A DNA stretch of 64,000 nucleotides from a virus. A model generated the notes under the pieces. The model had not been told where the DNA came from and ran no database searches. It saw nothing but the letters and a program-made list of their open reading frames with translations. The DNA lies in the IMG/VR virus record IMGVR_UViG_3300008448_000014, positions 1-64,000 of that record. One strand, given 5' to 3'. Of this stretch, positions 24,131 through 33,485 are shown in pieces. The position numbers were made by a program, and so were the translations under genes. Position 1 is the stretch's first letter, and every line of letters begins with the position of its first letter.

Positions 24131-26422
24131 TCATACTAATTCGTCTATTATTTCATCTGTTAATATTGCTGTTTCCTCTTCATTTAATGTTATTTTGTAA
24201 TGTTTATAATCCACTCTTTGTTTGTAGTATTTAAACATATCTACTAATATAGGAAACATAACATCTCTTTCTTGATTATAATGATTCATTTTTCCTATTA
24301 TAATATTTACAAATGGAAGTTTTTCTAATAACGCTTTCATCTCTAAATATTCTGTATATATGTTTTCATCAAACAATTTGTTATTTGTAGCCACTTCTAT
24401 CATTGCTTTTATAGCTGAATTACCAGAATGTACATAATTAAGATTTTTATATTCATGTATATCATTTAGTTTTTTATACAAACTTTCAGAAATTAGTTTA
24501 ATACAATTCAAATTACCAAACAAATTACTATTCTTACTTATCAGCTCATCAATAATATAACTTGTCACTATTCTTTTAAATGGAGCATTTTTTCCTTCCA
24601 TAAACTTTTTATAAGGTATTAAATTGTGAATATTTAACTTGTCTACAACTTTTAATGTAGCATCTGAAAATGTAATAAACTTTATTTTTTGTTTACTAGC
24701 TATTTCAAATAATTTATCAAGTTGTGATGCTTTATCATGTTCTGTATATACAAATAAACATTTTTGTTTATAAATATTTTCTAGTTTATATGTTTCTGGC
24801 ACAAACTTGCAATTATTGCCATTGTTATATCTCAACAAAGGAACAGCTAATTTACATGTTATCTCTCCTTGTAGCTTTACTTTTCTAGTTCCTCCACTAG
24901 CTACAGATATTCTTTTCTTTTTTCTAGCATCATGCCATTCTTGTGGAATAACAAAATCATCTACATTTATAAAGTTTTCTAATAACAGAGATTGTATGTA
25001 TTGAAACTCTTTTATAGCTTCTCTCCATTGTTCTTTTGGATATTGACTTAAGTTAAGAATATCAAAATAATTCTGATAAGAATTATGTTTTGTACTATAC
25101 AATTTAAAAGAGCTAACTTTTTTAATAAAATGATATGTAGCATGGTCTAAGTTTTCTCTGTAAAAACTTTTTTTATTACCAGGTATTGTTTCATTATATA
25201 TATAATAATTAACCTTATTGATATACATAGGGTTAATATCTCTATAATAATGATGTTTATTCTCTACAAATTTATTATTGTACAATCTATATCTTAATTG
25301 ATACTCTCCAAACATATATTCTCTATTATTGTAGAGAGTTTTTAAATTTAGTAGTTTAACATTTTTTAATTTAGGGGTTGCAATTTCAACACTAGAAAAT
25401 TTAATTAAACTATTAATCTCTATACTACTATTATTTAAATTAAAGTATTTACTACTATTATAATAGTATTTAAAAATGTTTTGAATATTATCTGTCTCTT
25501 GTATAGATTCATTATACTTATTAATGAACTCTTCTGCTATTAAACTAATTTTATTTAAGATTAATTCTTTTGTTTTAGCATTGTATAATAAAGACTCTCT
25601 TGAAGGAATTGGAAATAATCCATCACTCAATCCAAATCTTAAAGCAATAGGAATTTCTATTCTATCAATTCCCATTTTGGTAAAATCTAAAGGGTAGTAT
25701 ACATCATCTAAACATATATGCATATTTTCATCACTAGATAACTCTGAGAATTGATAATTATCTGATCTATATATAGAAAAACTATTATCAATAGTTTCAG
25801 AACCTAATTTTACATCAAAATACACATTTTCAAAATAAGCTAATTGTTGCTTTATTTTATTAAAGAATTCCCATCTGTCAGTATATTTAATAGGAATTAT
25901 AACTTTAACACCATTACATTCTGTAGTAGTAGATTCATATAACAAATCAATACTGTTACCATTCTCATTCTCATACATTATGTATTTTCTTTCCACTCCA
26001 TTTTTTCTACAAGTAAAAAAGAAAGAAGAACTATAAGCTAATGGACTTTTAAACCCTAATCCCATAGCTCCAAGAGAGTTAGCTTCTTCTCTTTTAGTAG
26101 ACATACCATACTTACTGATAATATTACGTACATCATCATCATCCAACCCTGTACCAAAATCCTCACTACTAAATTCACAATCACCTCCTTCATTAATTTT
26201 TAATGAAACTATAATTGGTTTTTTACATTTAGCTCTTCTATGACTGTCTAAACTATTACTAACTGTTTCCCTAATAGCACTTCCTATACTGTCAGAATAT
26301 AAATTCTTACTTAACATATTCATTAATATATTAGCACTATTCATATCTAATGACATCCCTATAGTATCACTATTTTCTGTCTGTAGTATTTCTACTTCTG
26401 ATTGTTTTTGATTTATTATCAT
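24131..26422 (-). CDS. RIIA-like GHKL ATPase
   Basis: 763 residues, near T4 RIIA length. GHKL ATP-site motifs: AIRETVSNSLDSH (N box), EDFGTGLDDDD (G1), GAMGLGFKSPLAYS (G2). The C-terminal two thirds show no catalytic motif. In T4, RIIA protects against exclusion by prophage-encoded systems. A similar role is plausible here; only the ATPase fold is visible. Confidence 0.85.
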   Translation of the reverse strand: MIINQKQSEVEILQTENSDTIGMSLDMNSANILMNMLSKNLYSDSIGSAIRETVSNSLDSHRRAKCKKPIIVSLKINEGGDCEFSSEDFGTGLDDDDVRNIISKYGMSTKREEANSLGAMGLGFKSPLAYSSSFFFTCRKNGVERKYIMYENENGNSIDLLYESTTTECNGVKVIIPIKYTDRWEFFNKIKQQLAYFENVYFDVKLGSETIDNSFSIYRSDNYQFSELSSDENMHICLDDVYYPLDFTKMGIDRIEIPIALRFGLSDGLFPIPSRESLLYNAKTKELILNKISLIAEEFINKYNESIQETDNIQNIFKYYYNSSKYFNLNNSSIEINSLIKFSSVEIATPKLKNVKLLNLKTLYNNREYMFGEYQLRYRLYNNKFVENKHHYYRDINPMYINKVNYYIYNETIPGNKKSFYRENLDHATYHFIKKVSSFKLYSTKHNSYQNYFDILNLSQYPKEQWREAIKEFQYIQSLLLENFINVDDFVIPQEWHDARKKKRISVASGGTRKVKLQGEITCKLAVPLLRYNNGNNCKFVPETYKLENIYKQKCLFVYTEHDKASQLDKLFEIASKQKIKFITFSDATLKVVDKLNIHNLIPYKKFMEGKNAPFKRIVTSYIIDELISKNSNLFGNLNCIKLISESLYKKLNDIHEYKNLNYVHSGNSAIKAMIEVATNNKLFDENIYTEYLEMKALLEKLPFVNIIIGKMNHYNQERDVMFPILVDMFKYYKQRVDYKHYKITLNEEETAILTDEIIDELV

Positions 26423-26438
26423 GTTTTTTATTTTTTAA

Positions 26439-27158
26439 TTAAAATGGGCATTCAATATCTGGAAGCCATAACACAATTTGTTCATGTTGTTTCCATATTA
26501 CATCATTCAATTTTGTAAACACTCCATTTGTATTCCATTTACCACCATTATAACTAGCAGAGGCTGGATGAGAAGCTTTTAGCACTACAGAATCTATTTC
26601 TGATTCATACTCTTGAGCATCTTTTCCTAACAATACAATAGGAATATTATATCTATTTACAATTTTTTCTATTATATAATTTGTAAAAGGTTTCCACAAT
26701 TCTTTATGACTACCTGCTTTATCTTTTTGTACAGTGAGAGATGCATTTAACATCATAACTCCTTGTTCTGTTAAATAACTTAAATCATAATTTTCTGTAT
26801 TCCATTGTAAACTTAAACCACCATATAATTCTTCTTCAATTCCACTATAGAATTGTCTTAATGTAGGTTGTAGTTTTTTTGTTACAGAACAATCTAATGC
26901 TACTCCTGTTGCTATAGGTAATCCATCTTTAAATGTGAAATAAGGGTCTTGAAACATAAATATACATTTAATATCTTTTAGAGGTAATTCTTTAAACACT
27001 CTAAATGTATTCATGGATTGAGGAGCTAAACTAGCTCCCCTTCCACTTTCCTTCTTTAAGAATGCATATATTTTATTACATTCCTCACTTTCTATAAATG
27101 GTTTCATAATCTCATGATAACTCTCATGAAATTTACTTTTAAACTTTTCCCATTCCAT
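26439..27158 (-). CDS. ung: Uracil-DNA glycosylase (family 1, variant motif)
   Basis: 239 residues. FMFQDPYFTFKDG (69-74 FQDPYF) stands for the canonical GQDPYH and keeps the catalytic Asp but has Phe where His is usual. LNASLTV and ASHPASAS match later UDG motifs. It removes uracil from DNA. UDG genes are frequent in crAss-like phages. The altered water-activating loop may change activity. Confidence 0.85.
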   Translation of the reverse strand: MEWEKFKSKFHESYHEIMKPFIESEECNKIYAFLKKESGRGASLAPQSMNTFRVFKELPLKDIKCIFMFQDPYFTFKDGLPIATGVALDCSVTKKLQPTLRQFYSGIEEELYGGLSLQWNTENYDLSYLTEQGVMMLNASLTVQKDKAGSHKELWKPFTNYIIEKIVNRYNIPIVLLGKDAQEYESEIDSVVLKASHPASASYNGGKWNTNGVFTKLNDVIWKQHEQIVLWLPDIECPF

Positions 27159-27160
27159 AA

Positions 27161-27613
27161 TTATTCTTTTTTTAAAAGTTCTGGATTTTCATATATATTT
27201 CCAATCACCTCATATTCATACCCCCAATGCTTTCTTAATTTTATATAGCTACTTCCATATTCCATTACAAAAGCAAACACTTCTTCACTAAAAACTATTT
27301 TATGAGTAGTTGTCATATATTGTCCAGTCCAATTACCTATACTTCTTTTATAAGTTACAATATCCCCTTCATATATTTCTTTACCATTTTTATCTGTAAG
27401 ACCTGTAAATTGTTGAATTACAAAATCTTCATTGTTTACTAAAGAACCAAAAGCACTATAACCACCTAAAATACCATTTAAATCTGCACCACTACCATCA
27501 TATAGTTTTTGTACATTATAAATCATTTGAGGTTTTTCATAATCTTCTAAATTTTGTAAATCTAATGGAAATTGACAACCTTTATACCAAGCTCTAAACT
27601 TAATAGTTCTCAT
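27161..27613 (-). CDS. YopX family protein
   Basis: 150 residues. IKFRAWYKGC at the start and QQFTGLTDKNGKEIYEGDIV in the middle are the YopX signatures, ending VIGNIYENPELL. Common in phages and prophages; function unknown. Confidence 0.88.
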   Translation of the reverse strand: MRTIKFRAWYKGCQFPLDLQNLEDYEKPQMIYNVQKLYDGSGADLNGILGGYSAFGSLVNNEDFVIQQFTGLTDKNGKEIYEGDIVTYKRSIGNWTGQYMTTTHKIVFSEEVFAFVMEYGSSYIKLRKHWGYEYEVIGNIYENPELLKKE

Positions 27614-28389
27614 TATACTGGAAACAATTCTAATTGATTAACAGGTTGTAATTCTGGAGCATTAAATCCTGGTGTTACAAGTATTCCTGCTTCATTTACA
27701 AAGAATGAATGAGCATCCATATGATTCTCCATCCATAATGAAGGATGTACCTCTTTCATACTAAATGTAGTAAATTGATATAATTCCCATAAACTATTAG
27801 GAGCACCATAACTATGTGTTGGTTTATTTAATTCTCCTTTGATAATATTTAATTGTGTAGATTGTATAAATTCTTTTTCAATTAACATTCTACCAATTAA
27901 TTCTGCTTGAATTTTTCTATCAATTTCAATTTCTTTCATTCTTTCTCTTTCTTCTTGCATTTTTATAAAAGCATCTCCTGCTCTTTTGATATAATCTACT
28001 ATAGCAGAAGGAGCAAAACTTTGAATTTGTCCTTGATGTTTCTTCTTAAAAGCACCATAATCTCCACTTACACACCCATTAGAGCATATAAAGATTTTAG
28101 TTCCAATAGCAAATTTCAATGATAGAGATTTATCATATGAATTTTGCCATCCTATTTGTAATTGCATTTCACTATCTGCAACATTCTTAATTGTAAATTT
28201 ACCATTAGCCACTTTACCATCTCTAGCTGATGAATAAGTTTCACTGTCTAATTTAAATCCTGCTTTATGAATGCTATCCAAAGTTAAATCCATTAATTGT
28301 GTATGACTCACTGGTCTGTAAGTTCTTGTAGCACTAGGTACTGGTGTACTTATTAATATGTTTTTTGCTGTATTATATGTGTTTTCCAT
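27613..28389 (-). CDS. DUF932-like phage protein
   Basis: 258 residues. YRPVSHTQLMDLTLDSIHKAG, SLKFAIGTKIFICSNGCVSGD and a later WELYQFTTFSMKE follow the DUF932/LGT-like pattern seen in phages and plasmids. Located between YopX and a small gene. Biochemical role unknown. Confidence 0.75.
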   Translation of the reverse strand: MENTYNTAKNILISTPVPSATRTYRPVSHTQLMDLTLDSIHKAGFKLDSETYSSARDGKVANGKFTIKNVADSEMQLQIGWQNSYDKSLSLKFAIGTKIFICSNGCVSGDYGAFKKKHQGQIQSFAPSAIVDYIKRAGDAFIKMQEERERMKEIEIDRKIQAELIGRMLIEKEFIQSTQLNIIKGELNKPTHSYGAPNSLWELYQFTTFSMKEVHPSLWMENHMDAHSFFVNEAGILVTPGFNAPELQPVNQLELFPV

Positions 28390-28392
28390 TTT

Positions 28393-28545
28393 TTATAATT
28401 TTATTTTTCTTTCAAAGAATGTTGTTAATATTTGTTGCAAATCTTCTAATGTTATAGCTTTTTGATTTCCAAAATCTTCATCAAAAGCTTTTTCTAATAT
28501 ATTTTCTTCTAAAACATCTAAATCTTCTTGTGTGTATGTTTTCAT
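28393..28545 (-). CDS. Acidic small protein, 50 aa
   Basis: KTYTQEDLDVLEENILEKAF: strongly acidic helix. The start overlaps the primase stop (ATGA). Function unknown. Confidence 0.6.
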   Translation of the reverse strand: MKTYTQEDLDVLEENILEKAFDEDFGNQKAITLEDLQQILTTFFERKIKL

Positions 28546-29543
28546 AATAATTTCTTTTTTTTAAATATTTTTTCTATTGTTTCCATACCATAATCTTTTG
28601 CAAGGTCTGCAAAATCTTTAATACCATCTGACAAATAACTTCTAGGTACATTGATATAATCAAAATCAAACACTTTAGTTATCTGTTGAGAATTCTTTAC
28701 ACCTGTAGGATCTGAATCAAAAGATAATGTCTGTCTATCTGAATTAGCTTTTATATATTCTAAATTATCATCAGAGAAACATACAATACTTTCATTTTGA
28801 ACAGCACATACATTAGGATAAATCTTCTTAAGAACCATATAGTCTTTTTTAGACTTAGTAATGATAGCCATTTTACAATCAATAATGTCTTTTTTACCAT
28901 CCATAGTTGTAATAGGTACATTATTAGGCATCCATTTCATTTTAGGATCTACAAATGGTCTATATATCTTCCAATGTCCATTATATAAATATCCAAACCT
29001 AAGATCACTATTCTTGAGATAGAATAATTGTTTATTTAAATACACTTTAGATAGACTATATACATTATTTGCTTTTAAATCATCTTCACTTTGGTGGTAT
29101 TGATTCCAATAGGCAAGTTCTTCATTTGTAAACTTTCTAGTTATTGCTTGTACTAAAGAATATCTTTTTTCTATATTGTCAGGTTGTTTATATTCATTGA
29201 CAATCTTTTTATAATCACCAACTTTTCCTGAAGATATACCAAGACTAAAATCTCTATCAATAAGTTTTAAAGCATCATAATAACCAGGAAGATTACATAT
29301 CATCTGTACAAAATTAAAACAATTACCTTTTTTGCTTATATCAGCAAAATCTATAAAACTAATATTGCCATGTTTAGTTCCTATAACAAAAGAAGGATTA
29401 TCATCTTTTCTAAAAGGACTATTTGTAACAATATTTAATTTCCAATTTCCAGGCATATACATTTTAAATATATCATATTCTGATATTTTACTTAAAATAG
29501 TTTCTTCTGTTAACTTTACTCTTTTTTGTCCTTGTATACTCAT
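28542..29543 (-). CDS. DNA primase (CHC2/Toprim type)
   Basis: The ATG at 29543 (SIQGQKRVKLTEE) is chosen because a further upstream start would place codons inside a terminator hairpin (29546-29573). 333 residues. The zinc-domain-like region NSPFRKDDNPSFVIG and NCFNFVQMICNLPGY, and a Toprim-like LSFDSDPTG with later DFADLAKDYG, mark a DnaG-type primase. The classic Toprim Glu loop appears as ITKSKKDYM, without an obvious Glu. It primes replication with the DnaB-like helicase at 36357. Confidence 0.8.
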   Translation of the reverse strand: MSIQGQKRVKLTEETILSKISEYDIFKMYMPGNWKLNIVTNSPFRKDDNPSFVIGTKHGNISFIDFADISKKGNCFNFVQMICNLPGYYDALKLIDRDFSLGISSGKVGDYKKIVNEYKQPDNIEKRYSLVQAITRKFTNEELAYWNQYHQSEDDLKANNVYSLSKVYLNKQLFYLKNSDLRFGYLYNGHWKIYRPFVDPKMKWMPNNVPITTMDGKKDIIDCKMAIITKSKKDYMVLKKIYPNVCAVQNESIVCFSDDNLEYIKANSDRQTLSFDSDPTGVKNSQQITKVFDFDYINVPRSYLSDGIKDFADLAKDYGMETIEKIFKKKKLL

Positions 29544-29545
29544 AA

Positions 29546-29573
29546 TAAAAAAGCCTCCCATTTCTGAGAGGCT
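29546..29573 (-). terminator. Terminator after SSB-like gene
   Basis: On the minus strand AGCCTC (29573-29568) pairs with GAGGCT (29557-29552), followed by six T. It lies between the SSB candidate and the primase and sets the primase start. Confidence 0.85.
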
Positions 29574-29593
29574 CATATATTAATTAATAATTA

Positions 29594-30454
29594 TTAATAA
29601 TCACTATCTTCTTCAGAAATTGCAGCATCAGATGAAACTAAATTATCATCTGGGTTATAATCTGTAATCTCTTTGAATGTATAATAGTCTTTACAACCAT
29701 ATTCACCAGTTACATTAAGAACAAATCTTTCATGTGGTTTTAAGTCTTTAGACTTTTTACTAGCTAGCCCTTCAATAACTTTAGGATTAGAATAATCAAC
29801 AAGTTTAAAGTTCTTTAAAGCATATGCTGGTACAAATGATTTGTTATATATACCTTGGTATTCTTTAACTTCACCATCTTTCTCTTTTGTGATGATTGTA
29901 GCTAAAGCTCCAACATTACCACAATAGTCACCATCAATTTGATCTTTTAAATCTCTTACATTACCTTTCATCAATTTCTTCCAATCAATTTGTAATGTTG
30001 TATCATCACTTCTGTAGTCTAATTCACATAACCATGTTCTAACAAAGTTATAGAAATCTTCTTCTCCTACATATGCAACTCTATAATCTCTAGCAGAAAA
30101 CCATTCTGGTAAATCATCTACATCAGCTGCCCATGAACAAGCACCAATATCATTAATATACTGATGTTTTGTTTGATCTTTATTAGTTCTTTCTTTGTTT
30201 TCTAAGAAGAAATTTACTTTAAATTTATCACCATTTTTAACATCTTCTAACCAGAAATCAACTCTAAGAACAGTGTTTCCATCTCTTTCACTAAGATATT
30301 CTGCAGCTTTACTGTCTTCTTTAAGTTCCATTCCTAGTATGGATTTAAACTGCTCAATAGTAGGATTGATAGCTATAACTGAACACTCTACCATGCCAAC
30401 TTTTAAAGTTTTACTTGAATCACTTAATTGTCTTTTTTCTCCTTTAATACTCAT
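29594..30454 (-). CDS. Candidate single-stranded DNA-binding protein
   Basis: 286 residues, ending in an acidic tail (DDNLVSSDAAISEEDSDY) like that of T4 gp32/SSB proteins that recruit partners. Basic N-terminus (SIKGEKRQLSDSSK). It sits between primase and a recombination-type ATPase and has its own terminator, suggesting high expression. No OB-fold signature can be read with certainty; assignment is by context and tail. Confidence 0.5.
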   Translation of the reverse strand: MSIKGEKRQLSDSSKTLKVGMVECSVIAINPTIEQFKSILGMELKEDSKAAEYLSERDGNTVLRVDFWLEDVKNGDKFKVNFFLENKERTNKDQTKHQYINDIGACSWAADVDDLPEWFSARDYRVAYVGEEDFYNFVRTWLCELDYRSDDTTLQIDWKKLMKGNVRDLKDQIDGDYCGNVGALATIITKEKDGEVKEYQGIYNKSFVPAYALKNFKLVDYSNPKVIEGLASKKSKDLKPHERFVLNVTGEYGCKDYYTFKEITDYNPDDNLVSSDAAISEEDSDY

Positions 30455-30460
30455 AATTTT

Positions 30461-31105
30461 TTAATTTAAATAATAAAAATTTGTTTTTAATTTATTGTTT
30501 TTAATTTTACCTTCAAGGTATCTTTTTATAATAGAGAAAGATACATTATAGTGTTTAGCTGCTTCAGAAATACTATCCCAAATAGTTTCTTTATTTAAAA
30601 AATTTATTTCTTTTATTTTTATTTTAAATGAGCTATTTTTACTAATATTTAATCTATGTTCTATTGTTATAACCTGCAAAGCTCTTTTTTCTCTTATTTT
30701 ATTTTTTGTTTCTTCAGAATGTTTAGATCCCTTTTTTCTTCCTCTATTTTTACACTTAGATAAAGCTATTCTACAATTTTCTGAAATTATTCCTGTTTTA
30801 CCTCCTTTCGTTTTATTTAATAAATTGTTTCCTTCTTTTTCATACTTTTCTATCCACTCTTTTTCTTTTTCTTCCCATATTTCAGTAAGAACTTCTTCTA
30901 AAATATTTAATTTAGGTCGTATACCTTTTTCTAAAAGGGATTTAATCCATTTTGCTTTATCTTCATTTTTTCCTTTTATGTTATTTTTAGCTTCATGAAT
31001 ATGTCCCCAAAATCTGTTAAAAGGGTCTACAGTTTTTCCTACATATCTAATTTCTTCTGATTCTGGATCAGACAAAGAATAAATATAAACAGTTTTCATT
31101 TTCAT
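30461..31105 (-). CDS. GIY-YIG homing endonuclease
   Basis: 214 residues (212 if ATG 31099 is used). VYIYSLSDPESEEIRYVGKT is the GIY-YIG core with the RFWGHIHEA helix; a NUMOD-like KHSEETKNKIREKRA and a C-terminal HTH-like segment (SISEAAKHYNVSFSIIKRYL) follow. Inserted immediately upstream of the SSB candidate. Sister of the gene at 31854 by the shared IxSLxDP/IRYxG pattern. Confidence 0.85.
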   Translation of the reverse strand: MKMKTVYIYSLSDPESEEIRYVGKTVDPFNRFWGHIHEAKNNIKGKNEDKAKWIKSLLEKGIRPKLNILEEVLTEIWEEKEKEWIEKYEKEGNNLLNKTKGGKTGIISENCRIALSKCKNRGRKKGSKHSEETKNKIREKRALQVITIEHRLNISKNSSFKIKIKEINFLNKETIWDSISEAAKHYNVSFSIIKRYLEGKIKNNKLKTNFYYLN

Positions 31106-31111
31106 AATAAA

Positions 31112-31161
31112 TAGGTTTAAAATTATTTTGTAAATATATAAAATTTAAACCTACTTTCAAA
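31112..31161 (-). promoter_or_regulatory. Promoter-like sequence and inverted repeat for GIY-YIG gene
   Basis: Minus strand TTTG (31161-31158), 19-base spacer, TATATTTA (31138-31131; 7/8). TAGGTTTAAA (31112-31121) and TTTAAACCTA (31144-31153) form a 10-bp inverted repeat across it. Confidence 0.5.
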
Positions 31162-31185
31162 CAACTATAATAATTAATTTAATTT

Positions 31186-31857
31186 TTAGTTATAATATTC
31201 ATTAATTTTTTCTATAACAACTTGTAAGTTATTAGGTATTTTTACATCTGTAAACATTCCATCAGGACTTTTAGCTGGAAACTTTTTGTATCTATTAGTT
31301 ACAAAGTTATAGTCTACCATCCCATCCTTCTTTTCTTCTACATTTGTATATAATACAACTGTAAAAAGTCCTTCTAGATTAATTTGATTATCAATCAATT
31401 TACCTGCAGTTTTAATTTTGTATCCTATAATCTCACCACCATCTTCAATAGTTTCTGGGTGTGTAAAATAGAATACAATTAAATCATCTCTTAATGTTCT
31501 AGCTGTTCTAACTAAATCCACCATATCTTTAGCCATAAGACTAAATTTAGTGAAACCAGTTTCTGTAGCTTTAGCAACCATATTAAAACCCATTATATAG
31601 TTTGAATCTTCTATAATGATGTTTTTAATGTGTGGTGCTTTTTCAGAGATTGTTTTTAACAACTTGCTGATTTCAATAGCATCATCTACTTCTTTGTAAT
31701 TTTTGCTTTCTACGTTGTACAGTTTCTCACTTCCTTTAAATGGAAGTTCTTTTTTTGCTACGTTAATAATGTAAGTTTCTTTTGGGTCTAGATGTTTAAT
31801 ACTTGTTGATTTTCCAGTTCCTGTCTGTCCAACTATGCCTATCAGCTTCGAGCTCAT
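31186..31857 (-). CDS. P-loop ATPase (RecA-fold, Sak4-like)
   Basis: 223 residues. Walker A GQTGTGKST (10-18), Walker B-like IKNIIIEDSNY, and a sensor-like LIVFYFTHPET, as in single-domain phage recombination ATPases. Possibly anneals or loads recombinases. The first 13 codons are a replacement: an older copy with the same amino acids stands at 32822-32860, upstream of the GIY-YIG gene. The start overlaps the GIY-YIG stop (ATGA). Confidence 0.8.
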   Translation of the reverse strand: MSSKLIGIVGQTGTGKSTSIKHLDPKETYIINVAKKELPFKGSEKLYNVESKNYKEVDDAIEISKLLKTISEKAPHIKNIIIEDSNYIMGFNMVAKATETGFTKFSLMAKDMVDLVRTARTLRDDLIVFYFTHPETIEDGGEIIGYKIKTAGKLIDNQINLEGLFTVVLYTNVEEKKDGMVDYNFVTNRYKKFPAKSPDGMFTDVKIPNNLQVVIEKINEYYN

Positions 31858-32759
31858 ATGTTATATTTTTTATAGTTTTTTACTGATTTTATTCTTTCTT
31901 GTAATAAATCATATACTGCATAAACTAAACATCCAATATGTTTGGAAGCTTCTTTTACAGAATTAAATTTATATTCTACACCTTCTTTATATATAATAAT
32001 TTCTTTTTTATCTAAATTAGGGTTTAATGAGTTAATGGTCCACCCATTAATTGGTTTTTTACTTTTGTCTAATTTTTTATAAATAAAATCAGAGATATTT
32101 AAAAATTCCATAATTTCTGAAAATGTACTAAAAATTCTAATTTCTTTTTTTTCATAATTATATAAATATAAATAATCTTCTAAATGTAATTTACAAGTTT
32201 TTGAAATAAATATATTATCTATAGATCTTTTAGATTTTATTCTACTAATTATAGCTTTAATAGTTGTATTAAATAATACAGCAGTAGAAGTAATACTTTC
32301 TTCCTCTTTCAATAAATTTCCAAACTTATCAAACAAAAATAATTTTGTTGTTTTTTTCTTTATCTCATTTTTTTCATATTTTTCTTTTAATGTTTTACTT
32401 ATTAATTTTTTAGTATCTTCTGTAGTTATTCTACTTTCAGGACCAATACCTCTATCTTGAGCATTTAATAAATTAAATTTATCTTTATACTTTCCTATTA
32501 ATGATGTTTCAAAAATATATGATTCATTCCATCCTTTAATTTCAATCAATTTTTTAATTTTAGGTTCAATTCCTTTTTTTAATAAAGAATTTATCCAATT
32601 TACTTTGTGGGGAGGATTTCTGTTAGGAAAATATTTATTATAATATTTTGATTTACTTATATGTTCAATTAACCTTATTTCTAAAGGTTTTCTAGTTCGT
32701 CCAATGTATCTAATCTTACAATCTGTAGGATCATACAAACAATATATATTTACTTTCAT
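31854..32759 (-). CDS. GIY-YIG homing endonuclease inserted in the ATPase gene
   Basis: 301 residues from ATG 32759; an in-frame TTG six bases upstream is less likely. NIYCLYDPTDCKIRYIGRTRKP is the GIY-YIG core, with EHISKSKYY and IFETSLIGKY supplying the following helix and Glu. C-terminal NUMOD1-like segments (FDKFGNLLKEEESITSTA; KEGVEYKFNSVKEASKHIG). It lies between a relic of the ATPase 5' end and the intact ATPase gene, whose start it overlaps. Confidence 0.88.
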   Translation of the reverse strand: MKVNIYCLYDPTDCKIRYIGRTRKPLEIRLIEHISKSKYYNKYFPNRNPPHKVNWINSLLKKGIEPKIKKLIEIKGWNESYIFETSLIGKYKDKFNLLNAQDRGIGPESRITTEDTKKLISKTLKEKYEKNEIKKKTTKLFLFDKFGNLLKEEESITSTAVLFNTTIKAIISRIKSKRSIDNIFISKTCKLHLEDYLYLYNYEKKEIRIFSTFSEIMEFLNISDFIYKKLDKSKKPINGWTINSLNPNLDKKEIIIYKEGVEYKFNSVKEASKHIGCLVYAVYDLLQERIKSVKNYKKYNI

Positions 32760-32762
32760 AAG

Positions 32763-32789
32763 CAAATATAATTATAATTTTACAGCAAA
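32763..32789 (-). promoter_or_regulatory. Possible leaderless promoter of the GIY-YIG gene
   Basis: TATATTTG (32770-32763) is an exact -7 element ending 3 bases before the ATG at 32759, which would make the transcript start at or next to the start codon. The nearest TTTG (32789-32786) is 15 bases away, short of the 17-23 norm. Confidence 0.4.
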
Positions 32790-32821
32790 CTGGTATATAA
32801 ATGTTAAATTGTTGTTAAATC

Positions 32822-32860
32822 ACCTGTTTGTCCTACAATTCCAATTAGTTTAGAGCTCAT
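32822..32860 (-). pseudogene. Relic of the ATPase 5' end (13 codons)
   Basis: From ATG 32860 the reading frame gives MSSKLIGIVGQTG, identical over all 13 residues to the start of the ATPase at 31857, then leaves the gene and stops at 32804. At DNA level nine of the 13 codons differ, every time at the third base. The relic begins 2 bases after the stop of the 62-residue gene, the natural place for the next operon gene. It is cut inside the Walker A codons. Confidence 0.9.
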
Positions 32861-32862
32861 AT

Positions 32863-33051
32863 TTAATTATTAATTTTAGTTTGTAATTCTTTATCTGTTA
32901 AAATATACTCTTTGCAATAAGTTGTAGATCCATTTTCTTCTAATACTACATTTCCATTTTTAATAGACTCTTTTAATAGATTTAAACGATCTTCGTCATT
33001 GTTACAGTATTCTTTTAACAACGCTAATACCTGTTCTTGTTTTTCATTCAT
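32863..33051 (-). CDS. Hypothetical protein, 62 aa
   Basis: Helical, acidic (NEKQEQVLALLKEYCNNDEDRLN). Ended 2 bases before the old ATPase start, so it was the original upstream neighbour of the ATPase. Function unknown. Confidence 0.65.
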   Translation of the reverse strand: MNEKQEQVLALLKEYCNNDEDRLNLLKESIKNGNVVLEENGSTTYCKEYILTDKELQTKINN

Positions 33052-33114
33052 TTTTTAATTTATTTAGTTAATTTTTTAAAGAATAAAGATACAAATAATT
33101 TTTTTAATTATCAA

Positions 33115-33483
33115 CTATTCTACTCTATATTTTCTGTTAAATTCTATTAGCTTTTTAGCTAATTCCTCTGGGTTTAATTCTGATTCATCGTGATTATTAT
33201 CTCTTCGTTGATGTTCTTTAAACCACCATTCTAAATCTGAATTTACAAATTTATAATCAAAATTAGACACTACTATTTCCATAGCTTTACATAGAAATAC
33301 TGTCATAAAAGAATTAAAAGCAATGTTTTCTAGTTCTTTTAATTCTAAACTTTCTAACTCTATAATTCTTTTTTTTAATGATGCATTTTCATCAATTAAA
33401 TCATCAATAGGATTACTAGGTTTTTTAAAATTATTAGAATCTCCACAACAATTTGAATTCCATTCATCTACTCTACAAGGCAT
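33115..33483 (-). CDS. Hypothetical protein, 122 aa
   Basis: Begins PCRVDEWNSNCCGDS, Cys-rich, then a coiled-coil-like segment (ENASLKKRIIELESLELKELE) and a helical C-terminus. I recognise the CRVDEW-CC start from other Bacteroidota phage proteins. Function unknown. Confidence 0.65.
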   Translation of the reverse strand: MPCRVDEWNSNCCGDSNNFKKPSNPIDDLIDENASLKKRIIELESLELKELENIAFNSFMTVFLCKAMEIVVSNFDYKFVNSDLEWWFKEHQRRDNNHDESELNPEELAKKLIEFNRKYRVE

Positions 33484-33485
33484 AA

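Noticed and set aside
29574-29576. Primase start at 29576
   Set aside because: It would place the first codons inside an intrinsic terminator; ATG 29543 lies just after it.
28542-30454. Duplicated 5' end shared by the SSB candidate and primase (MSIKGEKR versus MSIQGQKR)
   Set aside because: The similarity covers only eight residues and the two proteins then diverge completely; no relic or endonuclease junction supports a transfer.
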